The translations under genes were made by a program, and so were the position numbers. From Alloacidobacterium sp035547425 (GTDB taxonomy: Bacteria > Acidobacteriota > Terriglobia > Terriglobales > Acidobacteriaceae), in assembly GCA_035547425.1 (NCBI GenBank), contig DASZUU010000031.1, positions 1-64,000 of the forward strand: DNA of 64,000 bases, in the 5' to 3' direction. This document shows positions 8,138 to 17,378 of this stretch, piece after piece. The stretch's first letter is position 1, and every line of letters begins with the position of its first letter. The notes under the pieces were generated by a model. The model saw nothing but the letters and a program-made list of their open reading frames with translations, was not told the origin of the DNA and searched no databases.

Positions 8138-9081
8138 CAGCGCGTGTGCTTGTCTCGAACATGATGATGCTGAAGGAGCGGCCCCGTTTTGAATCGGAGA
8201 TCGCGCATAAGGGTTGGGAGCCGGTTTTCGCCGATGTTGACCAGTACCTGTCCGAAGAGCAGTGCCTGCAATATGCCGGCCAGTTCGATGCGTGGCTCGC
8301 GGGCGACGATCAAATTACGCGCAAGGTGCTGGAAGCATTTCTGCCACGCCTTAAAGGAATTGCGAAATGGGGCACAGGGCTGGACAGCATTGATCTTGCG
8401 GCGGCGCGTGAGCTTTCGATACCCGTGCTGAACACGCCGGCGGCATTCTCCGAGGCGGTAGCTGAAACCGCGCTGGGATATATGTTGATGTTGACGCGCT
8501 ATCTGCTTGCCGTGGATCAGGCGGTGCGGCGCGGTGAATGGCCCAAGCCGCGCGGGCTCGGCCTCTATGGACGCACACTGGGTCTGATTGGCTTTGGCGC
8601 TATCGGGCAGGGAATCGCCAGGCGCGCCAAAGGCTGCGGCATGACGATCCTCGCCTACGATCCACCCATTGCAGCCAAAGGCGGGATAACCGAGGGACCT
8701 CTTGCCGATACGGAATTCGTCGAGCTTGACCGGCTGATTGCGGAGAGCGATGTCGTTTGCGTGGCCTGCAATCTCACGCCGGAGAATCGGCATATCATCC
8801 ACCTTGGCCGGCTCAAGGCAATGAAAAGCGACGCCATCCTGGTCAACGTTGGGCGTGGTCCTCTCGTGGATGAAGCCGCGCTGGCCGACGCCCTTGCATC
8901 CGGCGAGATCGCCGGAGCGGGCCTGGACGTATTTGAAATCGAGCCGCTGCCGGCAGACAGTCCGCTGCGCACGCTGCCGAACGTTGTGCTCGGCAGTCAT
9001 AACGCCAATAATCTAAACTCCGCGGTCGAGTTTGTACATGCTAATACCATGAACAACCTCGCGCGAATTCTGGCAGGTTGA
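8134..9081 (+). CDS. D-isomer-specific 2-hydroxyacid dehydrogenase
   Basis: 315 residues. Substrate domain at both ends and an inserted NAD-binding Rossmann fold with GFGAIG at 153-158. The catalytic triad of the family is present: Arg241 in VGRGPLVDE, Glu270 in VFEIEP, and His289 in LGSHNAN. These enzymes interconvert 2-hydroxyacids and 2-ketoacids. It is translationally coupled to the CMP-sugar synthetase, so a likely substrate is a sugar-derived 2-keto or 2-hydroxy acid. A phosphoglycerate dehydrogenase-like role is an alternative, but it lacks the C-terminal ACT domain of biosynthetic SerA. Confidence 0.88.
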   Translation: MTARVLVSNMMMLKERPRFESEIAHKGWEPVFADVDQYLSEEQCLQYAGQFDAWLAGDDQITRKVLEAFLPRLKGIAKWGTGLDSIDLAAARELSIPVLNTPAAFSEAVAETALGYMLMLTRYLLAVDQAVRRGEWPKPRGLGLYGRTLGLIGFGAIGQGIARRAKGCGMTILAYDPPIAAKGGITEGPLADTEFVELDRLIAESDVVCVACNLTPENRHIIHLGRLKAMKSDAILVNVGRGPLVDEAALADALASGEIAGAGLDVFEIEPLPADSPLRTLPNVVLGSHNANNLNSAVEFVHANTMNNLARILAG

Positions 9082-9085
9082 CCCA

Positions 9086-10069
9086 GTGTCCTTGAATCCT
9101 GGCGGCATAACGAAGCTGTTTTGGTCCGACCGGCGCAAGCGGATCTGTTTCTCCAATCCGTTTCAGGGACGACGGTGGCTGAATCTGCTGGAGCCGCATC
9201 CGCGCCATGGCCTCCTGTTCAAACGGAATCTGAACTATTCGAAGCAGGTACTTGGGTTCAGTTTTGCCTCGAACGAACATGGTTTGCGCGGTCCTGCGAA
9301 CTTAAATGCTCCCGGTGTCATTCTCGGTACTTCGTTCGCTATGGGGCTTTCCGTCGACAACGGCTGCAACTGGTACGATCTGTTGCTCGAGCCGGATCGG
9401 TGGTTCAATGCCGCCATGCCCGTAGGTCCGCGCAATCAGGCTAATCTTCTCGACGACGTTTATCAGGGCAGCTACGACACGCTGATTTATCTCTACCATC
9501 CGAACATCTGGAAGACCGCGCAAGGCTATCTCCGCGCAGAGCGGGCAGGCAAGGATATTTTCCAGACGCTGGGCTGGAAAACCAGCCTGCGGGATACATT
9601 GCTGCTTTATCCCAGGTGGATTCTCAAAGAGTCTTACAAAACGAAAGAGGGGCTGTCGGTTCATTTGAAATGGAATGGGCAGGATTTTTTCTTCAATTCT
9701 CGCTATAGCTTTATCGAATTGTCCAAAAATCTCGACTTTGCCAATTCTCAAATGGCACTATTGAACAGTATCTTCAACCGATTTAAACTGGTACTAGCAA
9801 TTCGTCCTCCAATTAAGGAAGATATTGCAGGCCGCAAGGGATTTTCTGCCAAGCTGCGGGAACTGGCCAACCATAACGATGAATGGTGGAATTTCTTCGT
9901 TTCGAATGTACCTTCGAACGCTCGTGTCCATTCACTTTGTTACGACAAATTCGATTCTATCGACTTCCATCCATATGATACGCACTGGACCGCCAGCGGC
10001 AATCGGAAGTTTGTCAGCTTGCTGCGCCCGTTATTGATAGAAGCCAATGTAGAGGGAGTAAAAACGTAG
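9086..10069 (+). CDS. SGNH-fold protein, AlgX/AlgJ-like putative O-acetyltransferase
   Basis: 327 residues with a GTG start four bases after the preceding stop. Two signatures of SGNH hydrolases/acetyltransferases are visible: GTSFAMG at 81-87, with Ser83 in the nucleophile position, and DTHWTASGNRKF near the C-terminus, giving an Asp298-His300 pair. The DxHWT form with a following Gly is typical of the AlgJ/AlgX/PatB-like group that transfers or removes acetyl groups on polysaccharides. No clear signal peptide is seen, which is unusual for AlgX relatives. It leads directly into the flippase gene, and two acyltransferase-3 proteins follow, so acetylation of the polysaccharide is the probable theme. 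Confidence 0.6.
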   Translation: MSLNPGGITKLFWSDRRKRICFSNPFQGRRWLNLLEPHPRHGLLFKRNLNYSKQVLGFSFASNEHGLRGPANLNAPGVILGTSFAMGLSVDNGCNWYDLLLEPDRWFNAAMPVGPRNQANLLDDVYQGSYDTLIYLYHPNIWKTAQGYLRAERAGKDIFQTLGWKTSLRDTLLLYPRWILKESYKTKEGLSVHLKWNGQDFFFNSRYSFIELSKNLDFANSQMALLNSIFNRFKLVLAIRPPIKEDIAGRKGFSAKLRELANHNDEWWNFFVSNVPSNARVHSLCYDKFDSIDFHPYDTHWTASGNRKFVSLLRPLLIEANVEGVKT

Positions 10070-11590
10070 ATGACTGCTTCCGGATCACCTGCGGGAATCG
10101 AAGCGCCCGAGACGGTTCACTCCTCAGCAAGTGAACAGCGCCGGTTTTTCAAGAACATTAGTTGGACAACTTTGTCTATGGTTCTGCGCCTGGGCTGCGC
10201 AGGCGGCGCGTTGGCAGTCCTCGGCCGGCTGGTCGATCCGGGAACGATGGGATTGTATGGCATGGGATGGTCTGCAGCCATGCTCGGTTTTACCGTCAGC
10301 CAGAGCGGCGCCGCGCAGGGAATCATTGCGCTGCCCAAGATGGATAAGCAGCATATCGCTGCGGCGCAGCTGCTTTCGATGCTGATCTCTGTAGTCATCG
10401 GCCTGGCGATCATTTTTTCCGCTTCAGCGGTGCAGGCCTTCTACCACATTCCCCATCTCAAACATGCCTTCTTTCTTGCCGGTCTGTTCGTTCCTCTCAT
10501 GAGCCTGTCGGCTGTGGACATCGCTCGTGCGCAGAAGGAGCTGCAATTTTCCCGTCTCGCCGCAGTACAGGCCGGGGGTGTGGTTCTCGCCGCCGCAGCA
10601 TCTCTTACCCTTGCCTTTCTGCATCAGGGGTTGATTGCTCTGTACGGCATTCAAGGATTTATCGGGCCGTTTACCTTTCTCCTTTTCCGCCTCTATCGCA
10701 CTCCCACCGGATACGGCCGCACCACGTGGGCGCATGTGCGCGACGTCTGGCGGATTGGAATCCATCTTTCTTTCAGCAGTCTCACTTCTGTCGTCTACCA
10801 GAATGTGCCGCAGCTCGTGATTGCCAAGATGGTCTCCGTAGAGGCTCTGGGCCTGTATGTCTTCTGCAGCCGGATTCTCCAGATCATCTCCAGCCAACTC
10901 TCCAACATGGTCAACACGGTGGTTTATCCCACCTTTGCCCGATATAGCTCTGACCCTGCGCAGGTTGGGCGTTCCTATCTTCAGACAGTACGCTTTACGT
11001 TTTTCTGTCTGATGGTGCCGCTGATCGCGCTCGCGGCCGCGCCCGCTTCATTCCTGCATATTTATGGCGGTGGAAAATGGGTATCCGCGGACGGAATCTT
11101 CTTTTACCTGGTGATTATGCAGATGGGAGCCTGCCTTGGAGCGAATGCACTGCCCACTTTTATGGCGCTCGGCAAGCCGCAGGTTACCTGGCAGTGGTAT
11201 CTCATCCTTACCTCCGTTCAGGGCGTTGCTATTCTCATCTCCGCGCCCTGGGGCATTCTCGGCGTTGTCAAAGGCCTGGCTATTAGTACTGCGGCGATGC
11301 CCATGCTGGTCTATTGGCTTTCGAGGGCGGCAAACTTCCGATTCCTGGATTTTTGGCGGAATATGGCAGGCTTGCTCGGCTATCTTCCGTTCGCCATTGG
11401 TCTTGGCATAATCATTCAGCGTCTGATGGGCAGCAGGCATGCGGCGCTCACTCTCGCGTCGTCGGCGACAGCAGCGCTTATCCTCTATATTGGGCTGGTA
11501 TTTGCTACAGACGGCCAGGCGCGTGAAATGTCCAGGCAAGGCATAAAGATGTTGCAGCGCCGCCTGGCGACATCCGCCGCGCAGAATTGA
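10070..11590 (+). CDS. Wzx-like oligosaccharide flippase (MATE/MVF superfamily)
   Basis: 506 residues starting immediately after the preceding TAG. About 12-14 hydrophobic segments run from residue 35 to the end, with the typical first segments (TTLSMVLRLGCAGGALAVLG, then LYGMGWSAAMLGFTVSQSG). The pattern YGxGW...Q.G fits the Polysacc_synt family that includes the O-unit flippases. The protein should turn lipid-linked repeat units from the cytoplasmic to the periplasmic face of the inner membrane. The companion polymerase is at 15941 and the export protein at the window start, so a Wzx/Wzy-type pathway is complete in outline. Confidence 0.88.
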   Translation: MTASGSPAGIEAPETVHSSASEQRRFFKNISWTTLSMVLRLGCAGGALAVLGRLVDPGTMGLYGMGWSAAMLGFTVSQSGAAQGIIALPKMDKQHIAAAQLLSMLISVVIGLAIIFSASAVQAFYHIPHLKHAFFLAGLFVPLMSLSAVDIARAQKELQFSRLAAVQAGGVVLAAAASLTLAFLHQGLIALYGIQGFIGPFTFLLFRLYRTPTGYGRTTWAHVRDVWRIGIHLSFSSLTSVVYQNVPQLVIAKMVSVEALGLYVFCSRILQIISSQLSNMVNTVVYPTFARYSSDPAQVGRSYLQTVRFTFFCLMVPLIALAAAPASFLHIYGGGKWVSADGIFFYLVIMQMGACLGANALPTFMALGKPQVTWQWYLILTSVQGVAILISAPWGILGVVKGLAISTAAMPMLVYWLSRAANFRFLDFWRNMAGLLGYLPFAIGLGIIIQRLMGSRHAALTLASSATAALILYIGLVFATDGQAREMSRQGIKMLQRRLATSAAQN

Positions 11591-11609
11591 ACCGAAAGGT
11601 CAGGTTGAC

Positions 11610-12722
11610 ATGGAACAGAGTTCCAAAATCAAGTTGTACTCGCTACAGTACCTGCGCGCCGTCGCAGCTGCCTGTGTCGTTCTTGCTCATGCATCGACGA
11701 CATTGGCCGACATGCAACATACGCCATTTCTTTTCCATGCCGGTGTATACGGGGTCGACCTGTTTTTCGTTATCAGCGGATTTGTCATGTTTTATACAAC
11801 CGCTGGCAAGCCCACGACACCAGGCAATTTTCTTTTGCGGCGCATCATTCGAATCGAGCCCATCTACCTCATTTTGACGACATTCGCTTTTGCGCTCGCG
11901 GTTCTGGCACCAAAGCTGAGCAACCTGTTCAGCCCATCGCCGCTCAACTATGTGCGTTCGATTTTATTTATTCCATACTTCAATCCTATTTATCGGGACA
12001 TTAGGCCTGAAGTGCAGCAGGGATGGACTCTGAATTATGAGATGTTCTTCTACCTGCTGTTTGCCTGCTGCCTGTGGTTGAAGCGGGAGTATCGTGTTTG
12101 GGTTTGTATTGGCTTGTTGGTAGTTTTGGCGGCTATAGGCTTCTCTATCACGCCAGGCAATGTTTACGCTAAGACCTACACCAGCCCCATCATCATCGAG
12201 TTCGCATTCGGCATTCTCATCGGCTACACGCTTGTATGTCGTGAATTGGCTCTTCCAAAACTTGCCACAGGGTTTGCCCTCGCGGGCGCCGCGGCGCTGT
12301 TTTGTGCCTGGCGGTTTGGATTTTCAGAAAGAGCGTTATTCGCTGGTCTGCCGGCGGCCGCTGTTGTCACCCTTGCTATTCTGCTCGAACGACGAGGCCG
12401 CATGGGCCACTGGCCGCTTTTTCTTCTGGTCGGCGATGCATCCTACAGCTTGTATCTCGTTCATACCTTTGTTTTGTCGGCGCTGAAACGAGTATTTATG
12501 CGGTTTTACAATGTGAACCCGCAAAGAACGGAACTAGTATTTCTGGCTTGCGGCCTGGTCGCTGCGACAATCGTGGCCATTCTTTTTTACCGGATAGTTG
12601 AGCTTCCGATTACCACTCGGTTGCAGGTACTCACAGGAAGTCGAAGGCCGAAAATTGAAAGCCGGAAGTCAGGAGTCGGAAGCCAGGAGCCGGAAACGAC
12701 GCAATCCGCGCCCACTGTCTGA
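11610..12722 (+). CDS. Acyltransferase-3 (OafA/YrhL-like) membrane O-acyltransferase
   Basis: 370 residues with about ten membrane segments. The first helix carries Arg16 and His27 in the spacing of the RX10H motif of AT3 enzymes (LRAVAAACVVLAHA), and the FFVISGF motif follows near residue 55. These proteins transfer acetyl or other acyl groups from the cytoplasm onto extracellular polysaccharide. The last 28 residues are polar and low-complexity; their DNA (about 12640-12720) is a purine-rich repetitive stretch that seems to have been added to the gene (see findings). Lies 19 bases after the flippase. Confidence 0.87.
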   Translation: MEQSSKIKLYSLQYLRAVAAACVVLAHASTTLADMQHTPFLFHAGVYGVDLFFVISGFVMFYTTAGKPTTPGNFLLRRIIRIEPIYLILTTFAFALAVLAPKLSNLFSPSPLNYVRSILFIPYFNPIYRDIRPEVQQGWTLNYEMFFYLLFACCLWLKREYRVWVCIGLLVVLAAIGFSITPGNVYAKTYTSPIIIEFAFGILIGYTLVCRELALPKLATGFALAGAAALFCAWRFGFSERALFAGLPAAAVVTLAILLERRGRMGHWPLFLLVGDASYSLYLVHTFVLSALKRVFMRFYNVNPQRTELVFLACGLVAATIVAILFYRIVELPITTRLQVLTGSRRPKIESRKSGVGSQEPETTQSAPTV

Positions 12723-12853
12723 TCACAATACGCCAGGCCGGTTCTTCCTTTGTATCTTTAAGGGTTCAAGTAAACTAGAGGTAGCGTGAATATTGGAGGG
12801 TTCGAGCAAGAGAGGGCCGGGGATCCCGTCGTGGAGAGGACTAGGTAACAACA

Positions 12854-14641
12854 ATGACAACTCGAAGACAATTGCTCAAGGCAGGAGTCGCCTTTGCCGC
12901 CTGCGGGCTGAACGGGAGACGAATTGCCGCGCTTCCGGGAGCGATATTTGCTCCCGCGAATGGAAGTTCACAGGCAATCCCGCCCGGCAGGCTTCCATCA
13001 CGCAGCGATGTTGTGATGTCGACACGAGTTGCTCGGCCCGACGCGCTCGAGATGCTGAGCGCTTTTCATGCCACGCGCAACGAGTGGCTGTATACCAACG
13101 ATGCAGCGTATGTCGCGCGGATGAAGCAGGTGGTCGGCCATGTGGGCCTGTCCGTAAATCTTAGTATGCGCAACCAGACCACTGCGCCATCGCCGGACGT
13201 GAAGGCCGCGGTGGGCAGCAATGCGGCACGGAATCTCGACGGCAGTATCATGGTAGCTCCGTGGATGGGGGACAAGACCCCTTTCAATTCGACATTCGAT
13301 CCTAATTGGCGCACTACTCTGATGAACACGGTGAAGAATGACGTGGCCATAGGTGCGGACTCGATTCAGGGCGATGACCCGGAGATGGAAACTTCGATCT
13401 TACGTTTTGCAGGAGGCGACTTTTCCTCGAATGCAATCGCGGCTTTCCAGTCCTATTGCAAATCGCCATCAGCCCATCCGGGATGCCGCGATCTTGATAA
13501 CTTGCATGGCGACATGTCCAAGTGGATCAGGCAGCGGGCCGGAACATCCGGTCAGATCGACTGGAAGGATTTTAAGCAGAAACATGGGTCCGAGCCTGCC
13601 TGGGAGGCGTGGACCTCGTTCATGAGGGAAGTTACGGTGCAATTTCTGGGAACGGTCCGGCAGTACCTGCATTCGCAGCAGCGCCCTCTGCCGTTCTCCA
13701 TCAACGTCAATAATCCGCTGCCCATAGCAGCGTCCGCGTTTCTCTTTGATTCCGCCGACTACCTCATCTCGGAGATTAATTCTTTGAACTGGCCTAGGCA
13801 ATTGACGGCTTACCATGCCACAACAGCGGCATGGAAGATGCCCTTTGTGCCCAGCATTGTTCCTATCTCCACAGCAGACACGCAGTGGGCTATAGCTCTG
13901 GCTTATGCGCTTGGCGATACCCCTCTGGTGCCATGGAACGTCTTTGTCGTTCATCAGCCCAGATATTTCGGTTCTGTGGCAGATTACGGCTATCTCTTCG
14001 ATTTTGTGCGCGCTAATTCAAGGTATTTCGACGATTACGACGAAGTTTCCGATGTCGCCGTGGTCTGCGATGAAAACTCGATTACGCCGGAACTGCTCTA
14101 CTCCGCGGCAACGGTCTTTACAGGACTTGGCGTCACTTTCCGGTTTGTGGTTCTCCGTTCAAACGGCACCATCACCGGAACTCACCCAACACCATTCCCT
14201 GCTCAGGTAGCAGTGGCGCTGAATGTCCCCGAATCGAGGGTCAAGAGTCTATTTCCATCTATTCCGTCCATTGGTTTGAGTGAGTTAAGTCCCAACGGCT
14301 TTTCACCTGCCCTCGACCGCGCGCTCCATACCGTCACGCCTAACCCGCAAAGGGTTGTCGCTGTGCCACGGATCGACAAGGCTTCGGGGACGCTCCTGGT
14401 TCATGTCGTGGATGCAACAAAATCCAACAGCGGCTTTAGCGAGAGCCAATTCTTGAACGTGATTGTGCCGAAATCTTACTGGGCCTATGTGCAAGGAGTT
14501 CAGCGCGCGTTGCTGGTCCGGCCGCGCGCCAATTCGCTGCAGCGGCCCGTTACTGTAACCCGGAACTCCAATAACATCACTCTGCGCGTGTCTCTGGCGG
14601 GAATTTCGGGATGGGGAATGCTCGTATTCCAGCGTTCGTAA
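12854..14641 (+). CDS. Tat-exported protein of unknown function, possibly glycoside hydrolase-like
   Basis: 595 residues. MTTRRQLLKAG is a good twin-arginine (Tat) signal with Arg4-Arg5, a hydrophobic stretch AGVAFAACG and an Ala-rich region around residue 30. The mature part contains acidic motifs such as DSIQGDDPEMET and alternates strands and helices in a way that suggests a TIM barrel followed by a beta-rich C-terminal domain. I do not recognise a named family or an unambiguous catalytic pair. Its place between acyltransferases, a flippase and a polymerase suggests a periplasmic enzyme that trims or modifies the polysaccharide, perhaps a glycosidase or lyase. Confidence 0.65.
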   Translation: MTTRRQLLKAGVAFAACGLNGRRIAALPGAIFAPANGSSQAIPPGRLPSRSDVVMSTRVARPDALEMLSAFHATRNEWLYTNDAAYVARMKQVVGHVGLSVNLSMRNQTTAPSPDVKAAVGSNAARNLDGSIMVAPWMGDKTPFNSTFDPNWRTTLMNTVKNDVAIGADSIQGDDPEMETSILRFAGGDFSSNAIAAFQSYCKSPSAHPGCRDLDNLHGDMSKWIRQRAGTSGQIDWKDFKQKHGSEPAWEAWTSFMREVTVQFLGTVRQYLHSQQRPLPFSINVNNPLPIAASAFLFDSADYLISEINSLNWPRQLTAYHATTAAWKMPFVPSIVPISTADTQWAIALAYALGDTPLVPWNVFVVHQPRYFGSVADYGYLFDFVRANSRYFDDYDEVSDVAVVCDENSITPELLYSAATVFTGLGVTFRFVVLRSNGTITGTHPTPFPAQVAVALNVPESRVKSLFPSIPSIGLSELSPNGFSPALDRALHTVTPNPQRVVAVPRIDKASGTLLVHVVDATKSNSGFSESQFLNVIVPKSYWAYVQGVQRALLVRPRANSLQRPVTVTRNSNNITLRVSLAGISGWGMLVFQRS

Positions 14642-14762
14642 GAACGCGGTGTTCGGGCCGTGAGGCGAGGTTGCCCGACCCTGATGTAGTCGTTTTTCGC
14701 ACATAAAATTTTCGTGGATGCGGGGCCGGAACACGGCCAGAAATTTTCTAAGGTGAATAAGA

Positions 14763-15941
14763 ATGGCAAAAAGTTCAGCCAAGTTTTCAGTCCATCTCGA
14801 TGCGATGCGCGTCGTGGCGGCACTTACTGTTTTTCTGATGCATATCAAGGGATTGTTTATCGGTCCTACCTTGACTCAGCACATGGCGGCATCTGCGAAT
14901 TCGTATGAACATAATGAACTATTCACCAGCCCGGCCCACGAAGCGGTGATCGTCTTTTTCGTACTCAGCGGATTCTTTGTTGGCGGAGGCGTGTTGCGCG
15001 GCTGGCAAAAACGTATCTGGACATGGAAAACCTACGCCATCCAGCGGCTCACACGGTTGTGGATCGTCCTGATTCCAGCCCTTCTATTGACCCTCGCTCT
15101 CGATACAGCCGGACTCCATCTCTTTGGGCTCAGCGGGCCATATGGCCACCCGCACTGGGAGAGCACCCTTACTCTTGAGATTCCAAATAACTTGAATGCG
15201 CACACATTCTTTGGCTGCCTGTTCTTCCTGCAAAAGATACTTGTACAGCCTCTGGGATCGAATGGCGCGCTCTGGACATTGGCATATGAGTTCTGGTTTT
15301 ATGTCGCATTTCCCTTAGGAATGGGTGCGCTGACCTCACGATTTTCATGGCCTATCCGCGTATTGAATGCCGCTCTTCTGATTGGGGTCGGATTCTTCGT
15401 GGGCCAAACCATCACCGCCTACTTTCTGTTATGGCTCATCGGCGCATCCCTGCAAGCGATTCCCAAAAAGCTGTCGCCCGGCCAAGTCAGGATTCTGGCG
15501 CCTGCCGGGGTGGTCCTGTTGTGTGCTGTCTCTGTGGCCTTGTGGGCATTAAAGTGGGACATGTATCTTTCAGACCTGATCGAAGCATGCACTTGCGCTG
15601 CTCTATGCTATGTAATTCTGCACGAAACCGATGAGGCCCCCCATGGCAGCGCGTATGTCTCGACCTCGAGGCTGCTATCGGACATGTCATACACGCTCTA
15701 CTTGGCCCATTTACCCATCGTGCTTTTTCTTTGCGCGCTACTTGCCTCGCGAGGTATTCTTCGCGGTTTCGATGCCAGGCACCTTGTGATCGCTGCCGGC
15801 GTTTCGGTGATTGCTTTCGCCTGCTGCTATTTGCTCTACTTGTGCTTTGAGCGGCACAGCGATAGGGTTCGGGGTGTGCTGCTCTCAAAATTTGGTTCCG
15901 CACGAAAAGAACAGCCCCGCGCCACCGAGGTTCTTTCATAA
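14763..15941 (+). CDS. Acyltransferase-3 (OafA-like) membrane O-acyltransferase (second copy)
   Basis: 392 residues. Like the copy at 11610 it has Arg16 and His27 in the first helix (MRVVAALTVFLMH), a VFFVLSGFFVGGG motif near residue 60 and about ten membrane segments. The two share little beyond family motifs, so they probably add acyl groups at different positions or to different sugars. The stop codon TAA at 15939-15941 shares its last base with the ATG of the polymerase gene, indicating translational coupling with it. Confidence 0.87.
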   Translation: MAKSSAKFSVHLDAMRVVAALTVFLMHIKGLFIGPTLTQHMAASANSYEHNELFTSPAHEAVIVFFVLSGFFVGGGVLRGWQKRIWTWKTYAIQRLTRLWIVLIPALLLTLALDTAGLHLFGLSGPYGHPHWESTLTLEIPNNLNAHTFFGCLFFLQKILVQPLGSNGALWTLAYEFWFYVAFPLGMGALTSRFSWPIRVLNAALLIGVGFFVGQTITAYFLLWLIGASLQAIPKKLSPGQVRILAPAGVVLLCAVSVALWALKWDMYLSDLIEACTCAALCYVILHETDEAPHGSAYVSTSRLLSDMSYTLYLAHLPIVLFLCALLASRGILRGFDARHLVIAAGVSVIAFACCYLLYLCFERHSDRVRGVLLSKFGSARKEQPRATEVLS

Positions 15942-17275
15942 TGGCTGCCGTAGTAGAGCACTATCCGGAGAATGTCTCGGTGGAGACGCGGAGATATCCG
16001 TTTTCTCTGCTCATTATCGTAATAATGGGCACATTTACGGTGTCAACGCCATATCCGATCATATTCGGCCTTCCCAGGCCGTTCCTGATTGCCATGCTGT
16101 TTACGGTATTCATGTACATCAGCCTGAAAGGAAGCATCGGGATAAAGTACATCCAATTTGCGCTGGCCTACCTCGCAGCGTTTGTGCCATCGACGCTCTA
16201 CGGGCTCATGACTACGCAAATCAAGTGGACATCCGCGATCCAGATGATCGCCATGCAAGGGGTATTCTGCGTCCTCTGCTCCTACTTTTACAGATGGCTG
16301 TCGCGCAATTCGGATAGAGAAAAATCTCGATGGTGCGAAGTTATCCTGATCTATTTTTTGTTTATAACAGTATTGAATCTAGTGTTTTACTCGCAGTTCT
16401 CCGGTCTTATGAGTCGCCTGTATCCCTCCGTAAACGGTGAACTCTACTCGATAGTAACTTCACAACGGGAACTGAGCGATTACGGCGGAAGAGCCTCGGC
16501 CTTTTTCTCCGAGCCTTCCAATTATGCAAAGTTTCTCTCCATCATTGTCGCTGTATATATGACCGTTAGCCGGTGCTCGAAGCGCTCTATCGCGGCCCTT
16601 TTGCTGTTCGCGGTGCTGATTCGCTCGGTTTCGTTTCTCTATGCGGCTCCGGCCATGTTCTATGCCTGGTGGCGCCTTTCCCGTCCGCCCAGTACCGCCG
16701 CCCCTCGACGCATCGGGCCCGGTGCCACGAGGATTCTCCTCGCATCTTCCGTCGTAATTCTGCTTATTGCCGGCATCCTTGTTACTCAATCGGGCCGTTT
16801 GAGCAAGGCGCACACGGGAGGGGATAACAGCTTAAATGGCCGTATCTTATTGCCATTGAAATACATGTCTACTCACGCCGACCTGCTTGTCGCGGGTTAT
16901 GGGCTCACGCCGCAGGACGATATAGCAAATTTCTCCATCATGGCATACGCCATGTCATCCGGTCACCTGACTAGCCTCACGTCATCCATGACTGCCACTT
17001 CAACTACAGTTACGTTTTTGGTTGGCGTGGGGATTGCGGGCCTTGCAGTATTCTATGCGCTCATGTTTTTGATGCAAAGATCAGAGGGTGTCTGGCTGGT
17101 AACAGTTTTTCTTTTATCTAACTTCATTAACGCCGGCTATAACTCATCGACCATGTTTGTCCTGTCAGGCCTGTTGATTACCCTACTGAGCTACCAGGTG
17201 TATAAGAGCCGGGAAGACCGCAGGCGCATGCTGGCGGAATTGGAATCTGAATTAGCGGCGTTGGAGAACAGCTGA
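15941..17275 (+). CDS. Wzy-like O-antigen/exopolysaccharide polymerase
   Basis: 444 residues with about 11-12 membrane segments and a large hydrophilic loop around residues 130-190 containing SEPSNYAKFL, a pattern common in Wzy/O-antigen ligase-type proteins. Wzy joins undecaprenyl-linked repeat units in the periplasm after flipping. Wzy proteins are poorly conserved, so the call relies on topology, the loop and the neighbours (flippase 4.3 kb upstream, coupled acyltransferase). The last 30 residues are a charged, helical cytoplasmic tail (KSREDRRRMLAELESELAAL). Confidence 0.75.
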   Translation: MAAVVEHYPENVSVETRRYPFSLLIIVIMGTFTVSTPYPIIFGLPRPFLIAMLFTVFMYISLKGSIGIKYIQFALAYLAAFVPSTLYGLMTTQIKWTSAIQMIAMQGVFCVLCSYFYRWLSRNSDREKSRWCEVILIYFLFITVLNLVFYSQFSGLMSRLYPSVNGELYSIVTSQRELSDYGGRASAFFSEPSNYAKFLSIIVAVYMTVSRCSKRSIAALLLFAVLIRSVSFLYAAPAMFYAWWRLSRPPSTAAPRRIGPGATRILLASSVVILLIAGILVTQSGRLSKAHTGGDNSLNGRILLPLKYMSTHADLLVAGYGLTPQDDIANFSIMAYAMSSGHLTSLTSSMTATSTTVTFLVGVGIAGLAVFYALMFLMQRSEGVWLVTVFLLSNFINAGYNSSTMFVLSGLLITLLSYQVYKSREDRRRMLAELESELAALENS

Positions 17276-17378
17276 AGGACATGGAGTTGTGAGCGTTCTT
17301 ATCCGAGACATGAAAATAGGGGTAGACTATGAATCGGACACCGATTTACGCTGGTATGCCTAAGGATTAATCCACACA

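Noticed and set aside
8026..9000. A 324-codon open frame on the minus strand
   Set aside because: It lies wholly opposite the CMP-sugar synthetase and 2-hydroxyacid dehydrogenase genes, which have clear motifs, and its own translation shows no family pattern.
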